Source of the DNA: Latrodectus hesperus
Lineage: Eukaryota; Arthropoda; Arachnida; Araneae; Theridiidae
Assembly (NCBI GenBank): GCA_037975125.1
Contig: CM075862.1
Span: forward strand, 57,273,279 to 57,337,278
Direction: 5' to 3'
Length of the DNA stretch: 64,000 nucleotides
Below the pieces are notes generated by a model. It saw only the letters and a list, made by a program, of their open reading frames with translations, made no database searches and was not told where the DNA came from. A program made the position numbers and the translations under genes. How positions within the stretch are numbered: position 1 is the stretch's first letter; every line of letters starts with the position of its first letter. Below are positions 38,620 through 61,849 of the stretch, piece by piece.

Positions 38620-39140
38620 ACCCGATTAACTGAGGCCGTAGTGACCTGGTTCCTGAAAGGTGATTATGGTTGTTGAATCTCTCATGTTCAAAATGTTATC
38701 CAACTGAAATTACGCCGATCGTTTCGGCAGGTCAAGTATTGAGGGAGGTATTGTTTTTGGTCCATGATACTAACTTACGAAGATTCCCAAACGATTTCTT
38801 TTACATATTTGGTAAGGCTAGATGTTAGATATGCCGTCCCACCCGAAGGTATGCGGCAGAGAAATGACTAACCACGGACAGGAATCCGCCATGAGAGCAC
38901 TTTGCCCATGGTTGATCGGTTTGCGGTGCTCCAGTAACTGATCCAAAGTCAGCAACAATATTTGCGCGGGCCAAAAAGGACACCATGGTACGGTCCTGGT
39001 ATTTTACATATTTGGCAAAGCAGAAGTACAGAGAAGTTTTCTAGAGCTCCAACCCTCTACAAAGTAATTTATCCCCGATATGATTATTTAGAAAAATGGT
39101 TTGGTAAAGTAATTTATTTTAAGCAAGCGCTAACATCAGC
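38620..39140. other. unclassified GC-richer island, probable transposon relic
   Basis: GC rises sharply for about 500 bp in otherwise AT-rich DNA, as it does at each recognised element. No protein motif is visible; the 69-codon frame at 38962-39171 is unremarkable. TTTTACATATTTGG occurs near 38799-38812 and again at 39002-39015, bracketing about 190 bp. This could be a target-site duplication around an insertion or a repeat internal to one element. The segment GGCCGTAGTGACCTGG at about 38634 could be a worn A-box region, but no clear B box is present. Confidence 0.4.
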
Positions 39141-41880
<2,740 letters not shown>

Positions 41881-41886
41881 CAATAT

Positions 41887-42045
41887 GTCCGCCAATGACA
41901 TAGTCTTAATTATTAAGTTGAAAGTTGTATTAAAGTTTATGTAAATAGTAAAAATTATGTATATTTAAAATTTATCCTTATGAATAAATTAAATTAAATA
42001 AAATTGAAATTCTCTTCAATTGCCTTGCCACCTGTGTACGCTACA
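41887..42045 (+). repeat. 5' LTR, truncated (3' half only)
   Basis: These 159 bp align with 47617-47777 of the 3' LTR with about 11 substitutions and one 2-bp indel, ending in the same GTACGCTACA. The first ~145 bp, including the putative promoter, is missing and a TA/TATG microsatellite sits in its place. Confidence 0.92.
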
Positions 42046-42053
42046 GCTGTAAA

Positions 42054-42071
42054 TGGTGTCATCGGTGCGGA
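42054..42071 (+). promoter_or_regulatory. candidate primer-binding site
   Basis: TGGTGTCATCGGTGCGG lies 8 nt after the 5' LTR. It begins with TGG, the complement of a tRNA CCA end, as expected for minus-strand priming. I could not match it to a specific tRNA. Confidence 0.45.
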
Positions 42072-42210
42072 TGGAACTGTTCCGAATAATTCTGAAGAAT
42101 TAATGAGTGATTCTGGGTAAAAGATATTTCTGAGAAGTGTTGTCATCCCGACAGCAAAAGATAAATTGATAGCAACCTGCTATTGATATTTGTTAAGTTT
42201 GATTTGGTGG

Positions 42211-42625
42211 TTTCGATTCCGATCCTTGGAATCAGAAGACATAGCTTCCCGCTATCTTGGAGTGGAAAGGAAAAAGTGTTTCCAGTCAAATTTTCACCAG
42301 TGGAATAGAAGAAAAACGGTTAGTTTCAACCCTTGGAAAAAGAAGCACCCAGCTTGAAGTATTAATTCAATCCATAGCATCCTGCTACTTTGATGTGTTT
42401 CTTGTTATGCTTAATTCCGACCAGTGGAGTAGAAATATGCTGTTTTGATTTCAGCCTTTGGAACAAAAAGAATATAGCTTTCTGTTTGTGATTTAATTCC
42501 ATCCGAAATCTTGCTTTGAGAATCTAAGAAATATTGCGCTACTTCTGATTTTCGAATCCATGCTGTCCAAATATACCGTTTTGGAATTGTGTGCTTGAAA
42601 ATTCCTGTTCCTGGAATCAAGAAAA
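42211..42625 (+). repeat. degenerate spaced repeats in the retrotransposon leader
   Basis: A motif of the form TTTCxxCCxTTGGAAxxARAAGxxxxAGCTT occurs at 42211-42247, 42324-42355 and 42449-42480, with a weaker copy at 42600-42625. The second and third copies share about 60 bp starting CCAGTGGARTAGAA (42297 and 42421, 124 bp apart). The units lie in the untranslated leader between the primer-binding site and gag. Tandem protein-binding sites in a gypsy leader are known from the Su(Hw) insulator of Drosophila gypsy, but these units do not show that motif. Confidence 0.55.
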
Positions 42626-42910
42626 GTATTATAATCAAGGAGTGTTGTGCGCGTGTGTTTTTTTCGGTGAAATCTAAATCGGTAAAAAAATAATTAAGTG
42701 AAAAAGAAAGTGAAATTTCGTGTAAAAGTGAGATTTCAAAAATCATGAAAATAAGTGAAAAATATATTTTTAAATATAGTGACTTTACTTTAAATGTTGA
42801 AGTAATTTGATAAAAATTATTTTTGGGTTATAAAATACCAGAGAAAGTGTGTTTGTTCATTTTTAAGACTCAGTGAAAAAGTTTCATTTTTGATGATTAG
42901 TGAAAATATT

Positions 42911-42953
42911 ATAAATACATTAGTATATATACATTAGAAAATATATACATTAG
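42911..42953 (+). repeat. short tandem repeat ATACATTAG
   Basis: Three units ending ATACATTAG at about 15-bp spacing within the retrotransposon leader. Confidence 0.75.
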
Positions 42954-43710
42954 TTTTTTTATAACAATATTGTGTATCTGTTATATTATTTCATTAATTT
43001 TATATATTATGAGATAAAATTCTTGCACATTTGCAGAAATGTTTGGTTGGAATTATTTTCTTATTGGGTACCCTATATCCAAATTTAGTTTTGATTTGTG
43101 ATGCTATAAATGAAAATGTCTCTCTTAAAAATATTTTCATTTTATGACATATAAATTTAAGTAAATATTAATAGTTGGTATATATATCATATATATTTAC
43201 ATACTATTGCTGTTAAATTTTGATATCAAATTTGTTTATATCTAGAAACTCGTATATTTAAATTGTTATTATTCTTGTTTGCAAGAGGTAGAGTATCGTA
43301 GACGAACAGAACAGGTTTGTACGAGTATTTGTAGAATTAAATTTTGCTAAGAGAAAAGTTTTTTTTTTTATTTTTAAGGTATATGATATGTTTAAACCAT
43401 TTCTGTGTTTCCAAAATTGAAACAAAATTATTTTATTAAGTATTGAAATTTTATCATATGTTTGAATATAATATATAGTTTGAATATAAAACAAAATATT
43501 TTAAGCCAAATATTGTTCCATTGTTTATAATAGTTGATATATGTTGTGTGCATAATAATGGTAGGTTACTTTTGTTTTCCAACTGAAAACAAAAATTAAT
43601 TTATTTAATATTAAAATTTTATGTGAAGTTGAAACATAATCAATATTGTTAGTTAAGTATTTGGGTTTTGTTAGAAACGAGTTAAATTAGGCTTAGATTA
43701 ACCATTAACT

Positions 43711-44330
43711 ATGTCATTCTTGGGAAAAGGTAAAAAGCAGGACTTGTTAGTTTTAGCTTCGGAGCTCGAGGTAAGTGTTGACTCAAATTTATCTAGTATA
43801 TCTATTAAACAAGCTATAAATATCTATTAAACAAGCTATATCTATTAAACAAGCTATTATTAAAAGCCCTAACTATGAAGAGGGTTTTGTGAAAGAATTA
43901 TTCCTTTCTAAAATTGAAGAAAGAAAAAAACAAGAACAAATTGAGAAAGAGAGAACTCAAACAGAAACTGAAGAACGGAGAAGAAAAGCTGAAATAGAAG
44001 CTGTAGAACGGTGAAGAGAAGCAGAAAGGGAACATGAATTAGAAAAGCTGAGATTAGAAGCTCAATTGAAACTTACAAATGGATCCCCCAGTGAAGATGC
44101 GCAACATTCTAGTAAAGATCTTTAAGGAATGATCGCATAGATATGATGTTAAAGAAGATATTAGTCTATATTTAATTCTTTTTGAACGCCAAGAGCCTCT
44201 TGCCCAAATACCTAAAGAATCGCGGGTTTCATATTTGTTGGGCTTACTGCCATATGAAATCACACAAAATTAATTGCACGTGAGCCAGAAGAAGCACAGA
44301 ATAGAAGTAAGAAACGTATAGAAGAGGAGT
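43711..44330 (+). pseudogene. gypsy gag remnant
   Basis: The ATG at 43711 begins MSFLGKGKKQDLLVLASELE, a plausible gag N-terminus. A strongly charged Glu/Lys/Arg helix, probably a coiled coil, follows at about 43915-44080. Another frame at 44125-44270 reads DISLYLILFERQ and SYLLGLLPYEI, which resembles the start of a gypsy capsid domain. The remainder of capsid, any CCHC zinc knuckle and the protease DTG/DSG motif are not visible before integrase begins, so a block of the polyprotein appears deleted. The frame is broken by an 18-bp unit repeated three times at 43799-43856 and by stops near 44012 and 44124. Confidence 0.75.
43799..43856 (+). repeat. triplicated 18-bp unit inside gag
   Basis: TATCTATTAAACAAGCTA occurs at 43799-43816, 43821-43838 and 43839-43856. 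The added 40 bp shifts the gag frame. Confidence 0.92.
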
Positions 44331-45765
44331 TGAAGATGAACTCAAACATAACAATAGAAGATTTGGAAACAAACTCCGATGAAGAGGTTGTGGATAAGGA
44401 AGAATTAACAGTTTTACCAGAAGAACAGTCTGACGATCCCTTAGTTTCCTTACTTAATATTGATAAAAAAATATTCAAAGAATGCCAAAGAACAAGTGAG
44501 GATCTCAAATCCTTGTTTAAACAGGCTGAGAATATCGAGTCTGGAGAAGGCCACAAAACAAATTATGTTATAAAAAATGAACTGTTATTTAAAAGAAAAT
44601 TAGATAAATTAGGACACGAAATTTTTTTATTAGTTGTTCCTAAGGAGTTCAGAGATAAACTCAAAATAGCTTGTCATGAAGGTACATCTGCTCATCTTGG
44701 AGTTACTAAAACAAAAGACAGACTAGCTCAAAATTTTTACTGGACAAACGGTTACAAATAATTAGAAGAATTTGTTACAAATAACTAGAAGAATTTGTAA
44801 AATCTTGTGATCCTTGTCAAAGAGCTAAAAAGGTTGGAGAGTAAAAGAAAGCTCCTATGAGAATGGTACCAATAATATTTGAAGTTTTTAGAAAGATAAA
44901 TATAGAAGCTGTAGATCCTTTGCCTGTCACACCTTTAGGAAAAAAATATATTCTTACTGCTATGTGTCTCGCATCCAATTATCCAGACGCTGTTGCCTTA
45001 GAGGATATATCCTCCACAGCAGTTGTTGATGCATTACTTCAAATGTTTAGCCGAATGGGCTTTCCTAAAGAGATCCAACATAATCAAGGAACCTCGTTTA
45101 TGAGCGCTCTAACTACAAAATTTCTTGAGAGGTTTGGAATAAAGATTATACATAGTTCAGTGTATCATCAACAAAGTAATCCTGAAGAAAGATTCCACAG
45201 AACTATCAAACGACCTCTTAGAGTATTATGTTTAGAATTTTCCCCAGATTGGGAGCTGCATATTCATGCAGCTTTGTTTGCTTTAAGAACAATATTTCAC
45301 GAGTCAACCGGATTCAGCTCTGCAGAATTAGTTTATGGAAAAAACTTAAGAACACCAATAATCTTACTCTATGAACATTGGTTACAGCCTGAAGAAGAGC
45401 AAACTTCTGTTGTTGAATATGTTTTAAATATTATCAATCCACTAAAACGATGTCAAAATCTAGCTGTGGAAAAAATGGAAGAATGTCAAGGAAAATGAAA
45501 ATTTATTATGATAGAAACAGTGTTAAATGAGAATTTAAAGAAGGAAGCCAAGTTCTTGTTTTGGCACCTTCTGGAAATAAATCAGCTGTTCAATGGCATG
45601 GCCCAGGAACAATTGAATCAAAAAATCTCTAATATTAACTATATTGTCTCTTTGCCTAATAAGAAAGAAAAATCACAAATTTATCATGTGAATTTACTAA
45701 AGCCCTATTACAGTAGATCCAATGTTATAAATCTTGTTGAGTTAGATGAGATCCTCCAGATTTAG
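44330..45765 (+). pseudogene. gypsy integrase (HHCC domain, catalytic core, C-terminal GPG region)
   Basis: The first open part (44330-44761, 143 codons) has an acidic lead-in, then VIKNELLFKR and LVVPKEFRDKL, and the zinc-binding His pair in CHEGTSAHLGVTKTKDRL. The matching Cys pair, CDPCQRA, lies near 44810 after a 23-bp duplication that shifts the frame. The core (44857-45498, 213 codons) carries the integrase fold, but two of three catalytic acids are changed. Glu17 occurs in INIEAVDPLP where Asp is expected, and Asn76 in HNQGTSF where Asp is expected. Glu111 in NPEERFHRT is kept. The tail (45508-45765) reaches SQIYHVNLLKPYY, with a GPG motif visible in an adjacent frame. Strand transfer would not be possible. 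Confidence 0.88.
44752..44797 (+). repeat. 23-bp tandem duplication in integrase
   Basis: The unit at 44752-44774 is repeated at 44775-44797 with one mismatch. The 23-bp gain shifts the frame between the His and Cys pairs of the zinc-binding domain. Confidence 0.93.
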
Positions 45766-45774
45766 AAATTGAAT

Positions 45775-46690
45775 TCCCATTTATTGAAAACAACCCAAAT
45801 ATTTTAATTGTTCTGAATTAATTCAAAAATATAATTTAGAAGAGAGATTAAGTAAAGAACAGATTCGAACCTTAAGTGAATTGCTATATAAATAGTCTAA
45901 CATATTTTCGAATGAACCTGGATTAACAAATGTTGTAGAGCATGATATCGAATTGATTTCCAATAAATCAGTACGTGCCAGACAATAAAAAATGTCACTC
46001 CGACAAAATGAAATTTTAAAACTCAAATAAATAAAATGTTAGCTAATAAAATTATTGAGGTGGAAATGTCTAATTATACCTCGCCCATGATATTAGTAGA
46101 AGTCCCTGGTAGAGAACCAAGGTCTTGTATTTGAATTGAATTAGGAAATTGAATGAAATTACAAAAACTGAATATTTCCCACTTCCTAATATCGAGGAAA
46201 GGATTGAAACTGTTTCAAGCGCTAAATTTATTACAATAATCGATTTAGCAAAAGGCTATTGGCAGATTCCCCTTACTAAGAAAGCTCAACAATTGGCAAC
46301 TTTAGTCACAAATTTTGGTTGTTACAGACCACTTAGAATGCCATTTGGTTTAAAGAATGCACCATATTTTTTCTGTAAAATGATAACCGAATTGTTACAA
46401 GGAATGGAATCTTTTGCGATTCCATATTTAGATGACATTGCCATATTTTATAATTCTTGGGAATCCCACCTTAAACATTTAGATGATGTTTTTCGGTGAA
46501 TTGAAAGAGCAAATTTAAAGATCAAACCTTCTAAATGTGTTTTTGCTCAGAAATATGTCAAATATTTAGGACATATGGTTGGCCAAGGTAAAAGAATTCC
46601 CTCAGAATTAAAAATTGATGCCATTAAAAATTTTCCAGTTCCGCAACTAAAACAGAAATTCGGGCTTTTCTAGGTTTTTCTGGTTATTAT
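45775..46690 (+). pseudogene. gypsy reverse transcriptase
   Basis: A pre-RT segment follows integrase after a short linker: RLSKEQIRTLSELLYK, a stop, then SNIFSNEPG and NVVEHDIELI, the usual lead into gypsy RT. The main open part (46149-46499, 116 codons) contains IIDLAKGYWQIPL with Asp32, RMPFGLKNAP, and PYLDDIAIF with Asp95-Asp96 of the polymerase active site. After a stop at 46498, the thumb region continues with IKPSKCVFAQKYVKYLGH. All three catalytic aspartates are present, but stops and frameshifts split the frame. The lead-in rules out a stray RT fragment placed after integrase. Confidence 0.88.
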
Positions 46691-47221
46691 AGAAGATATA
46701 TTCCTAATTATTCCACAACTGCAGCTCCCTTGACAGATAAATTAAAGGGAAAGTCAAGGAAAGAAAAGATTGTGTGGTCGGAGGAATGTGAAACGGTTTT
46801 TAAAGAACTGAAAAATAAACTGAGTGACAAACAAATGCTATACGCTACTGACTATGAAAAAGAATTTATATTGCAAATTGATGCATCCAATGAAGGAATC
46901 GGTGTAGTATTTTCTCAACTGGATGAAGAGCAAAATGAACATCCAATCTTATAACTTAGTAGGAAATTTACAGAAACAGAGAAGAAATACTGTACCACAG
47001 AAAAAGAATGCGCTGCAATCGTCTGGGCAGTAAAAAAGTTACAATGCTATTTAGACGGCCAAAAATTTAGAATTGAGACTGATCATAAACCATTAGTATG
47101 GTTAAATTCCAATGCTAGTTCAAACCCTAGGTTAATGCGTTGGGCCCTTTAATTTTGATTTAATCCACCGAAAAGGGGTTTTGCATAAGAATCCTGATGT
47201 TCTTAGTAGAATTTGTAAATA
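46691..47221 (+). pseudogene. gypsy RNase H
   Basis: The open part 46730-46954 ends the connection and enters RNase H at FILQIDASNEGIGVV with Asp51. After a stop at 46952 the same frame continues with TTEKECAAIVWAVKKL (Glu) and ETDHKPLVWL (Asp), the expected catalytic series. A small indel near 47150 precedes the terminal KNPDVLSRIC and a stop near 47220. This is the end of pol: about 240 bp of non-coding DNA leads to the polypurine tract. In the usual gypsy order integrase would follow here. Confidence 0.87.
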
Positions 47222-47457
47222 GAAAATTTTCAGTTATTATTTTTACAAATATTTCTCTTTATTCATATTGTCTTATTTTGTGTGTATCATTCAATTTCAA
47301 ACATAAAAATTGTTTTTAGTAAAATATTATACCAAAAATGAAAGTAACATATATTTTCCATGTTATTTTATAATTATGTGGTTAAGCTTATTATGTTTTG
47401 TAAATAGTTATTTGTTTGAGTAATTGTTAGACTTTTACTCATGTAAAAGTCCTTCCC

Positions 47458-47470
47458 GAGGGGGAGGGAG
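47458..47470 (+). promoter_or_regulatory. polypurine tract
   Basis: GAGGGGGAGGGAG lies immediately before the 3' LTR, separated by one T. It primes plus-strand DNA synthesis in LTR elements. Confidence 0.88.
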
Positions 47471-47471
47471 T

Positions 47472-47777
47472 TGTAACGAGCTAAAAGGCGAGGATCAGTA
47501 TAGCGCATGGGCACGAGATTCTGCCGCCCTCCTCCCTTCCGATTATATATTTTTTGTTTACTTTAGTAGAGTGTATCCTCAGAGAGACAACGCACTGGAG
47601 GTGCGCTTGTGGCGGCGTCCGCCAATGACATTGCCATGATTATTAAGTTGAAAATTGTATTAAAATTTATGTAAATAGTAAAAATTATGTATTTTTAAAA
47701 TTTATTCTAATCAATAAATAAAATTAAATAAAATTGAAATTCTCTTCAATTGCCTTGCCACCTTGGTGTACGCTACA
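47472..47777 (+). repeat. 3' LTR, complete
   Basis: 306 bp, starting TGTAACGAGC and ending GTACGCTACA, so the TGTA/TACA ends are inverted. A TATA-like GATTATATAT sits at 47541-47550, with a TCAGAG initiator-like site about 35 bp downstream. AATAAA polyadenylation motifs occur from 47713. The first half is GC-richer than the second. Confidence 0.92.
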
Positions 47778-50074
47778 ATATATATACATAAATATTAAAA
47801 TAACAGATAGGCTGACGACAAACTGTGTAATTGTGAAACTACAACAACTTGTATGATTTTCTAATCAAAAAAATATTTAAATTAAACGATAAAGTAATTA
47901 CACGTTGAGTAATGCAAAAGATGAGAAGTGTGCTACTATTTGGTATATATAAAATAAGATAATAGAGAAGGAATCAGACGAATAGATAAAAATTATATTG
48001 CACTATCAACCTAATTAATCTTTAAAACTGTTCTCCTGTTAAGAAGAAACGATTAGTTCTGTAAAATATAGGTAGCCGAAGATCGAAGTGCTTTTAACAG
48101 ACGAAGCGTACTCTAGAATATAGTGACAATATTGAGAAGAAAAAACAGGATAATCGATTTTCCGAATATATTTAACATATCCATTCACATATAAATGACG
48201 TTGCCAACTGACATGCATGTATCAACACATCCGTATGCTGGGCTTGTATATTTTCATAAAACTTTAATATACATGTAATTTAACAGTATATAGTTTAAAG
48301 TTATTTTTGATATAAAACATACGTTAAATATTGTTTTTCTGACCTTCTTGAAAAGATTCAATGTTTGAAAAATATGTAAAGTAATAACAAATGATCATAA
48401 AATTCCTTTATTTTATAATCCAAAAGTATTTGCTATTTCATTGGTGATTACCAAAATGATCAATAATAAATTTATCAACTGAAATAACTTGAAATTTTAG
48501 AAGCATAAATACTGAATTTCAGATTTCTTTTTACTGTCACATTTCTTAAATGCGACTGAATTTTATATAATTTTCACATTACTAATGATGTCACCAGGCC
48601 ACAGAGTAATCCGAATTCTTTTTTTTATTTTTATATCAGGTTTCTTAATCTAAATTTAACTGTAATTGCGACGTAGTTAATGAGGAGAGTATATTCAAAA
48701 GTATCAACTTACCCATCAAAAAATCATTAAGTAAAATACATTTTGCTGCATGGTAATTTAAATATTTTCCTTTCATTTCTTTTGTAGTATTCACAAATAT
48801 TTTTCGAATAACGAAATAAATTAATTTAACTATTTTTGTTATTGAGTTTATTAATGAGTTATTAATGCAAGGATTTTTAAAATGATAAAAGTAGGAGTTA
48901 TTCTTTTCCGAAAGTAGATTCCCAATTTATATAATTTTCCTTTCCCATGATGATACATTTATCTTTGCTACTTTTATTTTTAATATTTCATTAAAGACTT
49001 TTAAGTGAGAAATAATAATCATTGATAATATTAAACATTTTTAATGTGATTTGCGATTTTAAATCCATTTAATTATTAAAAATAATCACAATTTCATGAG
49101 ATTAGAAAAATAACTTAATTAATTTATTTTCAAGAATGACAATTTATTTTCACATATTTATAAGAATAATTTATAACTACATTTAATTATAGTTTTTTTT
49201 TTCAAAAATCAAAGTTGTATTATATTAATAAGTATTTAATATTATAAAAGAGTTTGATATCTTTAAATTATTTGACTTATATAACTAAAATACACATTCT
49301 GTATGAACATAATTTGTATGAATTTAATTAACTATGCGTAACTTTAATTTAGAAGAAATCTGATCTCCTTTCTTTTCCGTTTCACTTTTCATTGCAAATT
49401 TCAGATTTTTTATGTACTATGGGGGATGAAATCAAATTACTTTCCAAAAACAGGTAAGATGAAAAGAGTAAGATATTATATTTCAAGTTTTTATCATATG
49501 TTCCTAATATGATAAATATAATTAATTATAATTTTTCTAATTAGGAGAGATTAAGAGGATTAAAAATAATCACATCGAGTTAAGGGTGATTAAAGATAAA
49601 CAGATCGACATGTTTATAAAATAACTTATGCCAAACTGTCTCCTAAATTATTAAAAACGTGTTACCTGTATTACTTAATATATATGTGTGTGACTAGTAT
49701 TTCTAACCTAACGCTTTTGTTATTTGAGGCAATAAAAATAAGATGTCAAGAAACGGAAATGTGAGAAAATAAAGTTGTAGAATTTGTATTGTTGTATATT
49801 TTTAAACTTTTTGTGTCAAAATATACAACTGTAGAAATTTTATAGCTTCATTTTTTCTGAAAATTACTCATCATCAGTTTATCTGAAAAGTAACTTGCAT
49901 ATTTTTATATCATATTAATTTCTTTCAAAAATTACCTCTACCATCACATTCTTTATTACGATTATTGAAGATTTTTATGTAAACGTAATGCAGGAGTAGA
50001 ATAAATGATTCATTTGTCATATAACTGCTATATATAAGTTTTACTCATACATGTATGAGAAATGTATTAAAACT
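47778..50074. other. AT-rich non-coding stretch
   Basis: No gene or element recognised between the gypsy element and the candidate MITE. Confidence 0.55.
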
Positions 50075-50076
50075 CC

Positions 50077-50422
50077 AACTCACCAAGTTTTACCTGTCAA
50101 CTTTTGGTGGCAAAATAAGTGCATTCCCCCATCGTGTGAAGCAATTTGAGGTAAATATTAGTTGAACTTGAAAAATAAGCAAGAGGTCTTTTTGGGTTCT
50201 TGATTGCACTTGTTATAAATATGTTATGAGCTTTCAGAAAATAGTTTGAAAAAGAAATGCTGTGTAAACAAAGTATTTTATAGATGTATCGCCAATTAAG
50301 GACACAAGTTGTTTGCAACAAAATGTATCGAGTGAGTTCTATTATTCACTGAACGTATGTTGTTTTATTAAATGTGACACGTAACGAGAAAATTTGTAGA
50401 ACGTGCATAAACTTGGTGAGTT
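50077..50422. mobile_element. candidate MITE with 14-bp perfect terminal inverted repeats
   Basis: AACTCACCAAGTTT at 50077-50090 is exactly reverse-complemented at 50409-50422, and one mismatch allows extension to 16 bp. The 346-bp interior has no convincing coding; a 74-codon minus-strand frame crosses it. No clear target duplication was found, so the superfamily cannot be assigned. Chance pairing of 14 bp at this distance is unlikely but not excluded. Confidence 0.45.
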
Positions 50423-50499
50423 TGTTATTCTTTTCATATTCATTTTATGTGTGAAAGTGTAATGTTTTTTATATATAACCTATTTAAAATGATTAATAG

Positions 50500-51590
50500 G
50501 ACCACATTAATGGGGCCACTTGTCAAAACCAAAATAAACATTTTCCGCAAAACAATCTGCTGCTTGACAAGCAGGTAGCAGGTAGGGAGTCAATTAAGTT
50601 CCTAAATGTGTTCCCTGGAATGTTTAGTCATTGCAAATGAGGCGTCACGGCCAGCAATGTTAGATTACGCAGGTGAGGATATATGCCTCAGAAATCCCAA
50701 TTGAGATGACAACAAAGATACTCGATTGCACTTAAGTCATGTGAGTTTGCTGGCCTGGGAAAAACAGTAAACTCACGATGGTGCTGTTTGAATCACGCAC
50801 CTACACTGCAAGCTGCATGATACATCATATTGTCCTGCTAGTGGACAACATTAACGTGAGGAACAGTAATTCGAATGTAAAGATGAATATGACCTGCAAG
50901 GACAAATGTGTGATTGTGTTGTAACATTATGATTTCTTGCAATGATGAATTAATCCACAAAATGCTACGAAAACATTCCCCAGATTTTTCTCCTCTAGAT
51001 TAATCCCATCTGGTAATTGTTGTACGGTTAACTTTCATAGGTTTCACACTGAGTACGACAGCATCTATTTGGCCGACAGTTCATAAAACATGATTCATTA
51101 TAAAAATGTCACCTGCTGCTACCCAGTGGAAATTCAGTTGCAGTACACGCGTGCAAATTCCTACCTCCGTCATCGAAGCACAGACGTCTGGAAGCCTATA
51201 TGCACCAATGTTCGCGGAAGAGTAATTTGAGATACACTGTTTTGGTAGGACTTTAATTCACCTAGATGGTCAGTTGTCAACAGTACACGTCCATTCGTAT
51301 CTTTGCAGGCGACGTTCTTCTCTGTACTTTATTGCCTGTGGTGCTCAACATTTGAAATATCTCAGGTTTTAAACAGTCACAGCTTGTCAATAACGGTATA
51401 CTTTTACAACGGTGGCACGTGAACTATTTACAAATTTAGTCGTTTCAAAAATACCTATCTCTTTGGTCTGAAAGCCATTAATCATACTTTTTAGGACTGC
51501 GAATGAATCATTCCGTTCCACAAAACTCCAATGATGTTTTCTGAAACTCTCCCACACAATTTATGTATGCTCAATTGCATTGTTCTTTCA
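50500..51590 (-). pseudogene. decayed Tc1-like transposase relic
   Basis: A GC-richer island of about 1.1 kb. On the minus strand, short frames in order match a Tc1-type transposase. QDN with the second catalytic Asp is at about 50829-50837. FKQHHREFTVFPRPANSHDL then leads to AIE at about 50721-50732, where the catalytic Glu is kept. NIPGNTFRNLIDSLP near the C-terminus is at 50586-50624. The Asp-to-Glu distance is near 36 residues, close to the D34E spacing of Tc1. Numerous stops and frameshifts show long decay. Terminal repeats were not identified, so both boundaries are approximate. Confidence 0.75.
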
Positions 51591-51693
51591 TTTGCCTTCT
51601 GTGATTAATTATCTAACGGAAACTTCGAAAGTTCGTGTTCAAATCTTCCATTAATGTAACATTTTATCTTTACAGCAAATAAATGGGGATATA

Positions 51694-61849
<10,156 letters not shown>

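Larger units (their letters stand above)
41887..47777 (+). mobile_element. Ty3/gypsy LTR retrotransposon, integrase upstream of reverse transcriptase, defective
   Basis: The element has a truncated 5' LTR, a candidate primer-binding site, a long leader, gag remnants, integrase, reverse transcriptase, RNase H, a polypurine tract and a complete 306-bp 3' LTR (TGTA...TACA). RT and integrase are clearly gypsy-type by motif (YLDDI; GPG-like end of integrase). Integrase nevertheless precedes RT, the order typical of copia elements and known within gypsy for Gmr1-type elements of deuterostomes. No LTR or other insertion lies between integrase and RT, and RNase H is followed directly by the polypurine tract and LTR. 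Many stops, frameshifts, small duplications and a missing gag/protease segment make this copy non-functional. The shared parts of the two LTRs differ at roughly 7 percent of positions by eye. Confidence 0.88.

Noticed and set aside
42411..42746. 111-codon minus-strand frame
   Set aside because: It lies antisense in the gypsy leader, has no family features, and is explained as chance within a repeat-containing leader.
44330..46690. Integrase-before-RT order caused by a nested or tandem insertion
   Set aside because: No LTR, polypurine tract, primer site or duplicated pol segment separates integrase from RT, and the normal pre-RT segment directly follows integrase.
43711..47777. Classification as a copia element on the basis of domain order
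   Set aside because: RT and integrase motifs (YLDDI, GYWQIPL, FGLKNAP, SNPEERFHR, VNLLKPYY) are gypsy-type, and copia-type RT motifs are absent.
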